This document shows, in pieces, positions 34,365-48,198 of a stretch of DNA of 64,000 nucleotides; the first letter of the stretch is position 1; each line of letters starts with the position of its first letter. The stretch lies in the NCBI RefSeq assembly GCF_000002425.4, contig NC_037263.1, positions 7,551,881 to 7,615,880 of the forward strand, given 5' to 3'. This DNA is from Physcomitrium patens. Taxonomy: Eukaryota > Streptophyta > Bryopsida > Funariales > Funariaceae. The position numbers were made by a program, and so were the translations under genes. Under the pieces are notes generated by a model, which saw nothing but the letters and a program-made list of their open reading frames with translations, was not told the DNA's origin and searched no databases.

Positions 34365-35849
34365 TCTTACTTGCACACACAGAGAAAGAATGAGAGAGAG
34401 ACACACTGCATCCTCAATTGGATTGATTTTCTAAACTCTCAAAAGTAACTCAATCTTAGTATGTATTCACACACACACACAGATATATATATATATATAT
34501 ATATTTGTATGTATTCTCATTGTTATTCTCCCACCTACAACACACCCACATGTCATTCATTGCAACCATGCGAAAGCTTCCAAACAATAGGCTTCTCCAA
34601 ATGTCAAGAGGCCCATTTTTGAGCACTCCCCACTCCTTTGGTGTGTTTTGTGAGCACGAGGCAACCAAAGGATGCCAAAGAATGGGAAATTCCTCCATGA
34701 CTCAGCAAAAGAAAGAAAGGAAGAAAAATTCCACGTGTGGAGGGGAGGGTCGAGTGTACAATAATGATAAGAGCCTGATATCACAATATATTTCTTTGTT
34801 CCGTGTACGTACGTGAGTGTACACGCGAAGCCCGGTTTTAGTTTTGGAAGGTCTATATTTGGTCAGGTAGCTTTTGTACCCCCATTGTACCCACATCCCC
34901 TTCAAATGCTCAATATGAAAATACCACCCTTTGGTTTGGTATGGAAACTCATCAAATATTAGTGGTGGTGGTGGTTGTTGCGGAGATGGAAAAAATTCTA
35001 CTTAAAATATATGTACACTCTAGAAGCATACATGTGAATGGTCTACACCTCCCTTACTTGTTGTCCTTGTGTGCTCTTGAGCATGTTTCTACAAATGGAA
35101 TTGCAATTCCCAAAAACCTATGTGGCTAGGTTTTGCCCAAGGTACCCACTACCCATCTTCAATTATTATTATTAATAGTTAAAAAGGTAAATGATCATTT
35201 TGACAATGATTGATAATTAAGTTCAAACATTGAATAATATTATGAAAATTATATTGTAAGGAAAAACAAAATTATAAAGTTAAGATATTTATTTGTTGTG
35301 TATGCATGTTTGTATGTATACCAATGGACAGATTTTAAATAATGGTTTATTAAAAACACTATGAAAAGACTACCTGAAAAATGATATATCAATGTGAAAC
35401 AACAAAGTATTTCATTAGTTTATTAGTGAATGACACAAGTTTATTGTCATGTAAAGTATTAGCCCACAAAAGATATAGTGCGAAAAAAAAATTGTTTGTG
35501 AATTACTTCGAGAAAGGCGAGTTTGATCAAAGTGTCAAATATTACAAAAAGGAAAAGGTTGATATTTTATGTTTTAAGAAGGGTTTATCAAGGTTTTGGT
35601 GCAATGAAAAGAATTGCATGCAACATGGCTATAATCCCTCTACAGCACTTACTCAGAGAACATAAGATAATTTGGGAAATCATAGCCACTTTTCATTATA
35701 ACAATAGCTTGATATAAATATATATATATATATATATATATGCAATATATTACATACTACAATCTTAAGAAATCATGTTTAAATTTTGTGTAATTTGTAC
35801 TTTTGATTCAAAACTTACATATAAGCTTTTTTGAAAACCAAATATAATT

Positions 35850-35881
<32 letters not shown>

Positions 35882-37980
35882 GTGGTTACTTAATAAGTAA
35901 CATTTAGGACAAAAGTATAATTTCACTTTGTCATGCATATATTGTGAGGGAATGCACATCACACTTTAGTAATAACAGATACTTTTTGTAGTGATTTGGA
36001 AGACTAGCAATAGATCAATGAATGAAATCATGAACAAGCATAGGTTGTAATCATATGTATTTATAATTCTATTTTTGTTTTTTTAAAAAACTTGAATTGG
36101 AACAATGAGATGACATGACTTGTCTGATGATGTTGAATTTTGGGATCATAATTGAACTCATAATCTAATGATTTTATTATTATTTATTTATTTTAAATTA
36201 TATTACATACTGTGTTATATCTATATATATATATATATATAAACATTTTTATGATTTGAACTGACACCAATAAAGGGGTTATTCTTGCAAGTCCATTGTT
36301 ACACCATAAGTGACTTTGGAATGATTGTGTAAAATTGGAAAATCTCCAAAATGAATGATGGGATGAAGACACTACTATGTTCACATAAGTCTTAAAATGG
36401 GTTAGGGCCAATTTAGAACCTACATATTAAAAGGAAAGCAAAGAAAAGAAAAAACTCATTTCGCTTTTAAAAATTAAAACAAAAAAGAGCTGTTGAAATG
36501 ACAATGAAAGAAAATTGGACCTTTGCTGAACAGGTTAATTGGGACCACAGTCCATTTGCTTGACCTGACATGTGAAACCTACGTGCCTAATTTCAACTGA
36601 CCAAACCCTAAAAAGACAGACTAGCACGGGAAAAACAAAAACAAAAAAAAAAAAACGCTCCAAAATAATGAAGAAAACAAAAATGAAGATAAAGAAGAAG
36701 ATTAAAAGAAAATGACAAGAAACAAAGGAAGGTAGCAATGAAGAAGACAAAGATGAAGAACAAGACCAATAAAAAAATAAAAATAAAACGATGGAGGAGG
36801 ACAAACAAGAAGAATACGGACCAAGGGAGAAATATATTTGAGAGTGAATATAGGATACACACACACATATATATATATATATATTTATATAGACCTTAAT
36901 TTAGAAACCTTAGGTTGTAATTAATATATCCTTGTAAGCCATCATTAATTGTGCTCTATTTGTAATGTACAAGCCCATGATCATTTGATGGTATTGTGTC
37001 TACGGGCTAGCATAAATTTACTTAAGGATGGCAAGGAATATCATAAAAAGGTTGTAATTTGTGACGAAAGGGGTAAGAGGTTCAAATCTTAAGAAGGATT
37101 TTTTCTTTTTTCTTTTTTCTTTTCTTTTCTTTTCATTGTGGATTAGTCCATTTGCTATATAATGATACTTGGTCATTCTATTTTATTTCATGTAGGAAAA
37201 AAGTAAATAAATGAATAAAAAGATACTAATGTCCAAGTTGCATTGTAAGAAGCCAAATTGGATGGCCCCATTACATGTAAATAAGCAACACAATTCAAAT
37301 CAACAAAAACAAGAAGTCTAAACCTTCTTGATTAGATTTAAAAAATAAATATTGTTGCATTTACTAATAGATAAAGAGAAGAAATTATATTGTTAATAGA
37401 TGCTAAAGAGATTTATTGTTAAGACAAATGAACAAGCTTAAAGCATACAAAATAAAACTATTAAGATTGTAGTTATAATAGAAAATCAAGTAATAATATT
37501 AGTCTATTATAATTTTTTAATTTTTTTCTAAAATATTAAAAATTATAAGACGAAAAAAATCTACTCTAATCTAGATAAAAAAATCTTATATTTTTTCCAA
37601 ACATTACATAAATTTTCATTTTAGATTACAAATTTTCTTCCTAAAGAATGTTTTAGTTTACAATATTTAACATAAAGTATGTTATTTTTAATTAAGCCAC
37701 AATTTATAATTTTAAAAAAAAATATATTTAATATAAAAATACGATTTTTTTAGTTTAAATTGAAAAATAAATTTATTGGTTTAAAATAGTTTAAAATACA
37801 ATCACATGTCTCTATGAGCTAGAAACTTTAATGAAACTAATGATAAAATTATTCAAATTTAAGTTTTGTTCTAAAAATACAAAAATATAAAATATGGATC
37901 ACAAAATTTAAGAATATATATTTTTGAAAAATATCTAAAAATAAAACTGACTTTAATTTTATTTGTTTTTAGATTTTTAT
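28861..37980. other. Gene-free, microsatellite-rich tract
   Basis: (TA)n runs lie near 29035, 29622, 30655, 31137, 31807, 32901, 33372, 33968, 34327, 34483, 35718, 36221 and 36866. Also present are (CTGC)n near 32100, (ATGT)n near 32620-32660, (AAT)n near 33708, GA near 31852 and a T30 run near 35851-35881. Between about 29800 and 30650 is an island of richer G+C with a C run at 30477-30487, but no exon was recognised. A telo-box pair lies at 32217-32232. Confidence 0.6.
32217..32232 (-). repeat. Short telo-box motif
   Basis: CCTAACCCTAACCCTA is two units of the plant telomere motif on the minus strand, isolated in gene-free DNA. Confidence 0.5.
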
Positions 37981-38002
37981 AGTTTGGCATATGATTAATT
38001 TA

Positions 38003-38210
38003 GAGGATTATTAAGAAGACCCATGCTTAAACTAAATAGACCCAGTCTTGATGAAAAATATGGTAATTATTGTGAATATGGTTGGTTTTTATTAGTTGCA
38101 TATCCAATAGTAGAAAAATGAATCTAGAGGTCATTTATTTTATTTTTTTTTATGATGGCTAGGATAGGTGGGTTGATTTTGTAAAATCTTGGGACTATTT
38201 AATATTTTCC
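38003..38210. mobile_element. MITE-like element, copy 1
   Basis: About 208 bp with imperfect terminal inverted repeats of about 50 bp: left GAGGATTATTAAGAAGACCC, right complement GGAAAATATTAAATAGTCCC. The inner arms resemble AAATCAACCCACC. The same arm design occurs at 57500-57785. TTTA precedes the left end and TTAT follows the right. No coding capacity, so a non-autonomous DNA transposon is likely. Confidence 0.5.
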
Positions 38211-38427
38211 TTATTTTAAAGTATATAGATATATTATCAATATTTTTTAACAAATTACTTCACATATGTTTTATTAAACTTAATTATATATACTCATTAA
38301 TTTAAATATAATTCAAGAATATTTATTTATAATTTATAATTTTTATTCTTTTTATGAAAAGAAGTCAAATGTGTTATTAAGAAAAGAAATATATGCATTC
38401 TTTAATAGCTTTGTGATATACCATTAA

Positions 38428-38465
<38 letters not shown>

Positions 38466-39987
38466 TTTTAAACTTTTATCAATTATTAAGATAGAAGTTT
38501 AAGATTTATATTAGAAATTACATACAATAGTCTTTAGATAAATTTTGTATCTATATATATAAATGTTAAATTATTTTCTAAATATTAATCTTAAAATTTA
38601 TTTTCTAGCATGTTTTAAATTGATCTTATAATAATTTATATTAATGCAAACTAAATCTCAAAATGTGCATAAAATAATTTTGTGTAGATATGCCCTTTTC
38701 AAGACATCAAAAGAATCCAAGTATTAGATATCAACTTTTACTTTAACATGTGTTGTAATTGTAATTAAGAATAATAATGGCTCTTATTACAAATATCACA
38801 TGAAAATTCATAAAATTTAGTTTGACGCAAGACCATAAGATATCTATTAAAGTTTTTTAGTAAAGTAATTGGTTATCTTTGTATTATTATTTTTAAAACA
38901 TTCAAATAAAAAATTATATGTATATCCATCTATTACATATTATAGTTATGATAATATTTATAAAATATCCTATTGATAAAATAACTAGTCAATTTCATAA
39001 GTATCTTAAATTTTATCGTAAGGCAAGAAAATTTGCAAACAAATATATTAAAAATTATTAGTTGCAACATATATAATCTATTTTTTAATATGTCAAATTT
39101 TTTTTAAAGTAAATCATGTAATAATTCTTAAATAATACAAAAAAAATTAAAATTAAAAGAAAAATTTATATTTATTCCACATACTTTATTATTTAATAAT
39201 AAGATATTTACTATTTAGAATAAAAAATCTTCTAACTATTAGATATAGGATTTTTGGACTCTATACTACATGAACATATTATTAATCTATTTAATATTAT
39301 AATATGTTTCTATGTATAGATAGAGTTTAAAATAAATAAATAAATAAATAAATATTTAGGTCTCTTTTAAGAGATTTGTTTTTGAAGTGGACATATGTTA
39401 TGTTAAACTTCTTTTAAATCTTTATTTTATTTGATGTAAATACATCTTGTTAATGACAAACTTAACTACTAAATAAATGTATTTTTGTATTTTTATATTA
39501 TTAATGCAAAAATGGTATGTTTGAGCACTTAAATTTTAATACATGTGTGTGATTTGCAATAATATATATGGATACAGATACACTTGATATGATGCCAACT
39601 TGTAATGAATCATAATTTGTTGTAACATTGACCATGTAAGATAGACTGTATATTAAAAAAAATTGATTTTAGTAGACAATTCGTCTCCTATAGACTATAT
39701 CACAAGTTCTTATGTTTTATTAACTTCTTTAGAAGCTTTAAAATTTGAAAGAAGTTTTTAACAGCTAGCAAGAATATTCAAATATCATTTTGAGTCATTA
39801 TATATAAATGTTTTGGTCTTTAATGGCCTTAAACTACAAAAAGTTGGCAATTCAAATTATAGTTGTAAAAAATTTAATTTTAATAAAAACTAGTGCATAA
39901 AATTTAAAAAATTAGTATTTCAATAATCATAATAATAATAGGCTTATCTAATATTAATTTTAAAATAACTAAAATTATAAATATATT
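38211..39987. other. AT-rich gene-free tract
   Basis: Nothing recognised except a (TA)n run at about 38434-38462 and AAAT repeats near 39331-39352. Confidence 0.5.
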
Positions 39988-40310
39988 AGCTATTGCTTAT
40001 GTCACCACAATTTGCCATCTACTATATTTCACCATAGTTTTTGCTAGACCAACACAACTTATTCTTATAATTTTTTAAATTTTTAAATTTTAGAACTTAA
40101 TGTCTCTATTATTTGAAATAAAAAAATAAAAAAAAGAATAAAAAAATACACACACACATACATATTAAAGTTATTCATAATATTTTTGATTAAAAAATAA
40201 AAATAAAAATAAACTAAAGATATATATTGAGTAGATGGCGGGTTGTGTTGGTACTAGCAAAAACTATTGTATCATACAGTGGAACATAAGTTGGGGTGGC
40301 AATAGCAACA
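39988..40310. mobile_element. Foldback element with arms of about 75 bp
   Basis: The left arm (about 39988-40059) and right arm (about 40231-40310) are inverted copies. The best match is GTTTTTGCTAGACCAACACAAC against the complement of the right arm with one extra T. The AT-rich centre has no reading frame. Clear flanking duplications were not found. Confidence 0.55.
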
Positions 40311-41057
40311 ATTGTGGTGGAATTATCAATAGATTTTACAAAAACATAAAATCTATTTTAAAATATAAATAACACACTTTTAACACAACAATGATTTTAC
40401 TTTGAGTCCATTAAATTTTCAGCATGAGAAATTACAGATACCATCTAATTACTTTAGCAAAAGATGTGTCTATCTTACATGGTGTCATGCATCAAGATCA
40501 CATTTTAGAAAAAGCGATCCTTTTTGCATTGAATTGTAATATAATTGGACAGTTCCTAACTTCAAATAAAGCTGAAATAATACCTATTTGATAACCAATC
40601 AAACAAGCTAGGTAATAAAAATTCATTGTCATAGTAATCTTGAGCCATTTAAACCTCAGTTCTATATTGGTAACTACATTTGAGAATATATTTATTAGTC
40701 ATTAACCTTTTCCTTCATTTTCTTCTTTCTCTGTTTTTTTCTCACTGCTTATGACAAACCAATTCCTGTGGCCAAACTTAAATTTCCCAACTCCAAGGCA
40801 AAGGAGGTGCATTCATGAGATCATGGATAAGTGGGTATTGGCTTCAAGATGAAGTAATTGCCCAACTCCTTTTTGATTGACAAACCCAGCTTTTAAGAGC
40901 CTCCCATTTATTCACTTAAGACACAAGGACTGTGAAGCATCTTGGATTGGATCATAATAAGCACACAAGCTTGCATTACATCCACAAGCGGCTCATGCCT
41001 TTACTGTAACAACCCACACTAAGTGCCCCACATCAACACCAAGAAAAACTATAATTT

Positions 41058-41088
<31 letters not shown>

Positions 41089-44000
41089 TGAAATATTTTT
41101 TAAAGAACTGATAGCAGAAAGCAAGGCATATGTTTCTGGTAACTCAACTCAGTATCATTTTTATTTTACTTTATTTCTACTTGTATTTCTATTTATCAAA
41201 TCTAGTTTCTATCAATCAGACATGCAAATCATAGAACCCCAAAATCTGAGAACAAATTCTCGTTGTTTTTTCTTCCACCTGATGCTCTTTCCCATTATCA
41301 AAATTTTGTACCAACCAAAGCCATCCTCTATGCATAATGAAGCATCTATGCATGTTTGGTCCCTATTTTCTCAACTGCAATATGAAGGTTGTAAGAAACA
41401 ATTATTAGATTGTTGAGTTTTTAAAAATAAATAAATAAATAGGAATTGATGAAATAAATGACAAGTTGAATTGATTAGTGATTATTTCACAAGATGGGCA
41501 GCCAAGAGAAGTGACTCACACATACCAAGCAACTCTTTGTAACAATAATGCTTTGGTTTGTGAGGAAGAGTTTAGAGTGTAAAGCTTTAGAAATGATTGA
41601 TGAGTATGTTACTTGGGGACCAAGTACATCTTCATGCCACACCCAACATCTAACCACTACTACATAGTGTGATATGATCCATCTTAGCCCATATATAGCC
41701 TTAGCTTGTGATCTATTTTTCCTTTTATTTTTATTTATTTAGTTTTATTTTTTGCTTTGTTGAGACTTAGCCATGGCTATCACTTAATTTAGACCTCTTT
41801 GTAACAAACTGATCCCTGTTGAGCCCTAATATAATAGGATTGATTTAGACATTAGAAAAGCATAGTTTCAGAAACCAAAACTATGCTGTGATTTTCTTTT
41901 CTTTTTCTTGCAAGACTTAAGAATGTGAAGGTGTATGTAAAAAAGGAAAAAAAAGGAAAAGTTATAACAGACTTCACATCATACAAAAGTAGCATTCCAA
42001 TAATACCGGCAACAAATTAAGATAAAAATAAAAAACCAAATCACCCATAAATTACTGAGTTAATGAATTGTGGATCTATAGAGCATTTGAAAGAGAGCCC
42101 CTTTGGAATAATTCAGCTTCATTACAAGCACACTCAATATGACGTTGATACATGATTATGATTTTATGAATCATTGATATCTCCGTTAATAAAATTTATA
42201 CACACATAAATACTTAATTTTTGGGTGTTGGGGGGCATGAATGAGTTCATCTAATGCTCCCCCAGAGAAATGACTTGATGTCCCACTTGAATCATCACAT
42301 CATAGACTTGTTCAGATTTATTTAATTTTGTTTATTAGACCAGGGGCTATTAACTATTACAATGAAGAAAGTTTGGATTTTGGCGACATTAAAATGTTGA
42401 TATTAATGATGAAATAGAAGTTGGTAATTGGTATTGTTGTGATCCTTGTCAATAATATTTGTCAGTAGCCCCCTTCAATCAATCAAGCTCATTGCCAATT
42501 GTTGGATACACCTGAAACAAAATTGTATTTTCCTGTTTGGCTTTGAATTTAAAGACACTGAGTGATAAAATGTTTATTAACTACTTGTTATTTGTTTTTT
42601 AATATGAATTATTCCTTATTAAAATGATGTCCCACGAAAATGTTATCCCTCTAGAAAAATAAAAATGAAAAGGCCAATCATTCTGCAACACCTGTAACTC
42701 GGGCAGTATGTTAAAAAGGCGTCGGGCAGCCCAAAATTTTGCTCATCGAAATCCGGGCAGATGACTAGATTTGCCATGTGTCGATCATTCGTTAAGATAG
42801 AGTATTCATGGTACATGATTACTAGCTATTATGAAATAGCTAAATAATAAAATAATAATAAAATATAGAATATAAATAATATATAAAAACCCTAAAACAC
42901 GGTTATGGGTCCATTATGTTCATTGACTTCTAATCAAAAAGGATACTTTTTCTTCTATTTTTTTTTCTTTTTAATTATCTCTACCTTTTATTTTATTTTA
43001 TTCTTACAAAGTTAAGAGGATGAAGATAAATCCATTTACAAAGCTTTCCAATGACCCTTCTATCAAAAATGACTTTTGAAATAATATAATATTAATATAG
43101 TATTTTAATGTTCCACATTCTACTCCCCCTAGACATTCCTTTTCCTCTCTTAATTCAATCCCTCAAGGAACTTGCTAACAGTTAATTTGTTTGTGTTTTT
43201 GTTTTCTTTTTTCTTTTTTCCCGTTATCACTTCTTATTGGCCCTCCGCTTAACGAATCTTCAACTCTCTACCAATCTCCAATGAGACAAAGTACTGAAAT
43301 ATTATGACTATATCAATTAGCTTTCTGCTGAAATTTAATTAATAAATTATTTAATTAATTTTGCAAGCTTTATATTGGTACTCTAGCTTAGTCCATTTCT
43401 CAGTACACTCCATAATTTCACTCATGTGTACTTTGGGTTTCTGAGTTGGGGAAATGATCATAAGGGGAATGGGCAGGTTGATTGGATGAATTATGGATCC
43501 CATAACTTTGCAAAATTCATCCTTATTAGATGAATGCCGCTCATTGAATTAAAAAAAAAACTTGTGATTTTCCCCCAATTCATGAAAGAAAGAGATTTTA
43601 GGGTTTGTGTTTACAATTGATGCATCCTAAATCACTATTAAGGAGAATGAAAGTTGCCATTATATCTCACACTCTCTTGTCCCATTTTTATTAAGGATTT
43701 TCACATTCCTACTTTTTTCTAAAATAAATAAGTAGTCGAAATATAATAATGTAGATTTGATAGGCTTTTTTGATTTTGTTGTGGATAAAGGATGTGGGGT
43801 CCGTAGGGGTAATTGACAAAATTAAATGAAATCAAATAATGATGGTGAAAGATTTTATTTTCTTTTCTCTTTTTTCTTCCAATAATGGGAGATAACTGAA
43901 GTGATGATGTAAAGACAAACATTTTATTTCTAAACGTGCTACACACAAAAAAATCAAAAAAATCAATAGAAGGCAAAGGATGCTTGGAAGGGATTTTTTT

Positions 44001-44420
44001 TTACTTTAATTCTCCAATCATACTAAAATGCAATCTTCTCGTTTTATTTGCCAGACTTGAAGAAATGTTTGGTTTTAAGGCAAGTAAATAACCAAAAAAT
44101 TATAAAGAATATACCTCCCTTGTACATCTATCTATCTATATCAATATAAAGGGGAGATATGAGGTTAGTGACTTTTATTTTTATTTTTATTTATTTATTT
44201 TTGTATCAGATTGAGTTATAAACTGCCAATTGTTTGATACTGAAGAGGCTTCTTATTTAGATCTTTCTTCTTCTTGTTGTTCTTCATCTATAGGGAGAGA
44301 TTAACAATGTTTTGGTTTTTCATTCGCTATTTCTCATTGCTTGAGTTGCTTTGATAATGAGGAATGTTCAGGTCAGCATCTGCGAGAATAATTCTTTGAG
44401 ATAAACTGTGTAGTCTGTTG

Positions 44421-44452
<32 letters not shown>

Positions 44453-44700
44453 ACAAAACACAAAACAAAACAAAACAAAAACAAAGGCCCTCTGGCTTGG
44501 TAGGAGCAACCACGCATCAAAATCCTTAACCCACAGGATTCACATCTCCCTTTGATTTGTTCTCTCTTCTTAAACTGCAAATATAATATTAAAAACAAAA
44601 TTCTCCCAACATTCCTCTATCTCATTTCACAAGTTTGACATCCTCTAATGCTGAGATTCACTGTCAGCTGGCATTCATATCACAACTGCAAAAGTAAAAA
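40311..44700. other. Gene-free tract upstream of the YUCCA region
   Basis: No exon is recognised. A (TA)n run at about 41062-41088 and an A run at about 44420-44450 stand out. Confidence 0.5.
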
Positions 44701-45445
44701 AGGCTACCTGATTTCTTTGTTACTGTACATTATTCTTTTCTAGACTTTGACACCATTTTAATAATAATAATAACAATAATACTAAAAAGCAGCACACTGT
44801 GTACACTGGATGTTTTTATTATATTCAATCTTCTGATGTTCTTGTAAAGAAAGCCTGATACTGTCTCCACTAATGCAACCACATCAAAAGCCTCAACCCA
44901 TTCAACAACAACCCCATTACACAAAACAAAACCCAAAACCCTAAAGCCCAATATCAACCCTACAAACCCACCAAACGCAACAATTCGAAAAGCAGCCTGT
45001 TTCCATCCGAAGCAAACAAACAAAAACCCAACCCAAAAATGGGTGCATAATCAGGACCAAACAGACACACAGAAGCAGGGAAACCCAACAGGAGCACTTA
45101 CTAACTAACCAAGTACTAATTCCCGAATCTTCAGGCCAACTGCAGTAACATGAAGAAAATGGAACCAACACTAAGTGGCCCTCATCAATGAGACAAATAA
45201 GATCTTCCTCTGTAATGGCCCCCACAAAAGCAGTTATTACTGATAACCCATAAACTGGAATCCTCTCCCTCTTCTTCCTAGTTGTGCTTAGGCAGGCCAT
45301 CGCCCAGAGTTCTGATACATATCAGGACATGGCCCTCCTTCTCCTCATGTACCCTGGCCGTAGGGGGGGGGGGGGGGGGGTGCTTGGCGGCGCGTTGTTA
45401 AGCGGGCGGGTTAGAATGAGGCAAGCCGCTCGAAAGGAGGTCACG

Positions 45446-45453
45446 TATAAATA
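45446..45453 (+). promoter_or_regulatory. TATA box of the YUCCA gene
   Basis: TATAAATA in a G+C-richer stretch is the best TATA box upstream of the YUCCA coding start, implying transcription from about 45475 and a leader of about 950 nt. A single TGTCTC auxin-response core lies at 44862, which may be chance. Confidence 0.5.
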
Positions 45454-45481
45454 TGGCACTGCGAAAATAGATTTTCCGCAC

Positions 45482-45874
45482 ATGGGTTGTTGTCACTGCA
45501 GACTGCGGGGAAAAAAGCGTTTCGAAATCGCCTCTTGGCTCTCAAGCTCAAGCCGATCGTCTATCTGCTGCTGCCTCTGTGTTGAGTGTGAGGAAGTGAG
45601 TGTGAGTTTGTGTGTGAGTTTGTGTGCGCGTGTGTGTATGTGTGTAAAAGTGTGTGTGTGGAAGTGTATGTGTGTGTGTGTTGAGTGCGTGAGGAGCTTG
45701 GAGCTTTACACATCTTTCGCTCAGAATATCGCGGGGATCAGACACTGGAGCTGCAATGTGTGGACCTTTGAAAGGTGCGAGAATGGGGGCGTAGACTCGA
45801 AAGGGTGTGGGAGATCAGAACGTGACTCCAACGACGACGAGGAGGAGGACGAGAAGGAGAGAGTGGGAGGTTGA
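45482..45874 (+). other. Long upstream frame in the YUCCA leader
   Basis: If transcription starts near 45475, the first AUG (45482) opens a 130-codon frame (MGCCHCRLRGKK...) ending at 45874, about 550 nt before the YUCCA start. It crosses a GT-rich repeat (about 45597-45690) that yields Cys/Val runs, and ends in an acidic stretch (SNDDEEEDEKERVGG). It may act as an inhibitory upstream frame or may be accidental; the leader could also hold an unseen intron. Confidence 0.3.
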
Positions 45875-46429
45875 GTGATGACGCAATTGAGAGTTGCTTG
45901 ATTGACGTGAGCTTGCGGTGTTGCCGCGCTGTCAGTGTTCGTGCTTGGATTAGAGGGGTGGCGGTTGCGTAGTTTGCGCGCCGAAGCTGAAGAATGCAGT
46001 GGGAGAATCGTGATGTTTGGATGGATGGTGTGAGGTTGTGATGTGTTGCGGGGACCGGTTGTTGGAAGTTTGCGGAGAGGACTAGGGGACGTGGATTTTG
46101 CAGGCTTGAGAGCGTAGTTCAGTGACTGGAACTGGATCTGAAGCATTGGGTCTTATGAGTACACGAGGGTGACTGGCAAGAGGAGAATTGACTACTTTGT
46201 GCAGAGAGGTGGGTTTGGATCTTTGGGCCGAGCTAGACGTGCGTGTGCAACATGCCTATGAATTATGCTGGGGTAGAACCTCTGCTCAAGAGTCGAAGAA
46301 GACTGATGGAGTTTGCGAGCTGAAGCGCGTTGCGGATGAGCGAGTAGAACCAGTAGTTTAGTAACCGCTGGTGCATTGAGTAATTGGTTTGGGCGAAGCC
46401 TTGACGATAGCCCCGTGAGGTGATTCAAC

Positions 46430-48142
46430 ATGCCGCCGCATGTGACCGCAACGGGATATTGGGTGAAGGGTGCTACGCAAGACCTTTCGACGCGGAAGAA
46501 GCAACCGCCCAGTTATTGCAACGGGGCTATCATCGTCGGCGCAGGTCCATCAGGACTCGCGACAGCAGCGTGCCTCAAGAAGCTAGGCGTCCACGTCTTG
46601 ATTCTGGAGAAATCGTCTTGCATCGCCTCGCTGTGGCAGACCAAGACCTACGACAGGCTGCACCTTCATCTCCCGAAGCAGTTTTGCGAGCTCCCGCACT
46701 CCCCTTTCCCAGTGGACTTCCCCACTTACCCCACCCGCCACCAGTTCGTGGAGTATCTTCAGGAGTATGCCGCCCGCTTCAAACTACAGCCGTTGTTCAA
46801 CCACTCGGTGGATCTCGCGAACTTCGATTCTCGCTCCGGCCTGTGGCATGTCCACGTGACTTGCGCCGGTGGGAAGGGCGACCCCGACCGGGAGTTTCGA
46901 GCTCGGTGGCTGGTGGTTGCGTCGGGGGAGAACGCCGAGCCGGTCATCCCCTCCTTCAAGGGCTCAAAAGAGTTTCGCGGCGGGAGCAAGATCTTCCACT
47001 CCAGCCGCTATCGGAATGGGACGGAGTACGAAGGGAAGAAGGTACTCGTGGTCGGGTGCGGCAACACGGGCATGGAGATTGCTCTCGACTTGGCCAATTT
47101 CGGCGCTTACCCCTCCATCGTCGTCCGCAGTCCGGTGTGAACTTTGCCAAAGACACCCCAATCGTATTCCCTTTCCGCCACCTGAGTACATGTGAGTGAA
47201 GAAGTGTGTGTGTGTGTGTGTGTATTTGGTACTAATCAGTGCGTATGGCGATTGTGTCAATTCACTGCAGACTCACATCCTGCCCAGGGAGATGATGTTT
47301 AAATCCACGTTTCTGGTGGCGATGAAGCTGATGGAGAAACTACCGGTCTGGTTAGTGGACTGGCTCCTTCTGGCTTATGCGTACTCGGCCCTCGGCAACA
47401 CAGCCAAGTTCGGCATTCATCGCCCGAGCGAGGGCCCGATGGTGCTCAAGGAGAAGCACGGCAAGACCCCCATTCTGGATGTGGGCACTTTAAAGTTGAT
47501 CAAGAGCGGCCAAGTTAAGGTACGTGACTGTAATTGGGAGGGATTGGAATGATCATCTGCGCTGTGCAGCAGAGCGGATTCTACCAATTCAATGAAGAAT
47601 GTTTAGGTTAACAAACTGTGATGGCTGTCATTGCTAACAGCACCCCCTTTCCTCTCATTGCTGATTGAGTGCAGGTGCTACCCGCCGTAGAGCGCCTGAC
47701 TCCCACTGGGGCCCTATTCGAGGACGGTCGACTGGAGGAATTCGATGCCGTGATCCTGGCGACGGGGTACAAGAGCAATGTCCCTAGCTGGCTCAAGGTA
47801 GGTCTTACACACGACACCGAATTATGTTTGATGTAGCTCTCGTTTACTGACTTCACGGCAAACTTAATGGCACTGGGCAAAAGATGGCGAATATTTGATT
47901 CTCTTGAGGGCTCTGGTGTGCAGGATGACAGTAAGTTTTTCTCAGACGAGGGATTTCCACGCCAGCCCTTCCCTCACGGATGGAAAGGCGAGAACGGACT
48001 TTACGTGGCAGGGCTCGGCAGGAAAGGGCTCTTGGGAGCTTCCAAAGACGCGACACGCATTGCGAAGGACATATATGACGGATCGCTCACCGAAATCACA
48101 AGCTTGAGACTGGTGCCATGCCAGTTGAATCAAAGGATCTGA
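46430..48142 (+). CDS. YUC: YUCCA-type flavin monooxygenase (auxin synthesis, 4 exons)
   Basis: It converts indole-3-pyruvate to indole-3-acetic acid with NADPH and oxygen, the last step of the main auxin pathway. Exons are 46430-47134, 47271-47519, 47675-47797 and 47924-48142. All are phase 0 with GT-AG ends and give 431 residues, the usual length. The FAD site is GAGPSGLA (37-44), and the NADPH site is GCGNTG in [18 protein letters not shown] (209-214). The C-terminal mark of the family is [15 protein letters not shown] (about 345-359), and [11 protein letters not shown] follows. The FMO motif region ([13 protein letters not shown], 182-194) has one or two more residues before His than typical YUCCAs. 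The exons are much richer in G+C than the surroundings. The gene appears intact. Confidence 0.95.
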
Positions 48143-48165
48143 TTTTGAAGGAGATCCTGAACAGT

Positions 48166-48198
<33 letters not shown>

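Noticed and set aside
35381..35665. 94-codon open frame
   Set aside because: No recognisable domain, AT-driven composition, no supporting promoter or splice context.
44941..45300. 119-codon minus-strand frame near the YUCCA promoter
   Set aside because: It resembles no known family, and Cys/Trp/Val-rich composition suggests chance; a divergent small gene cannot be excluded.
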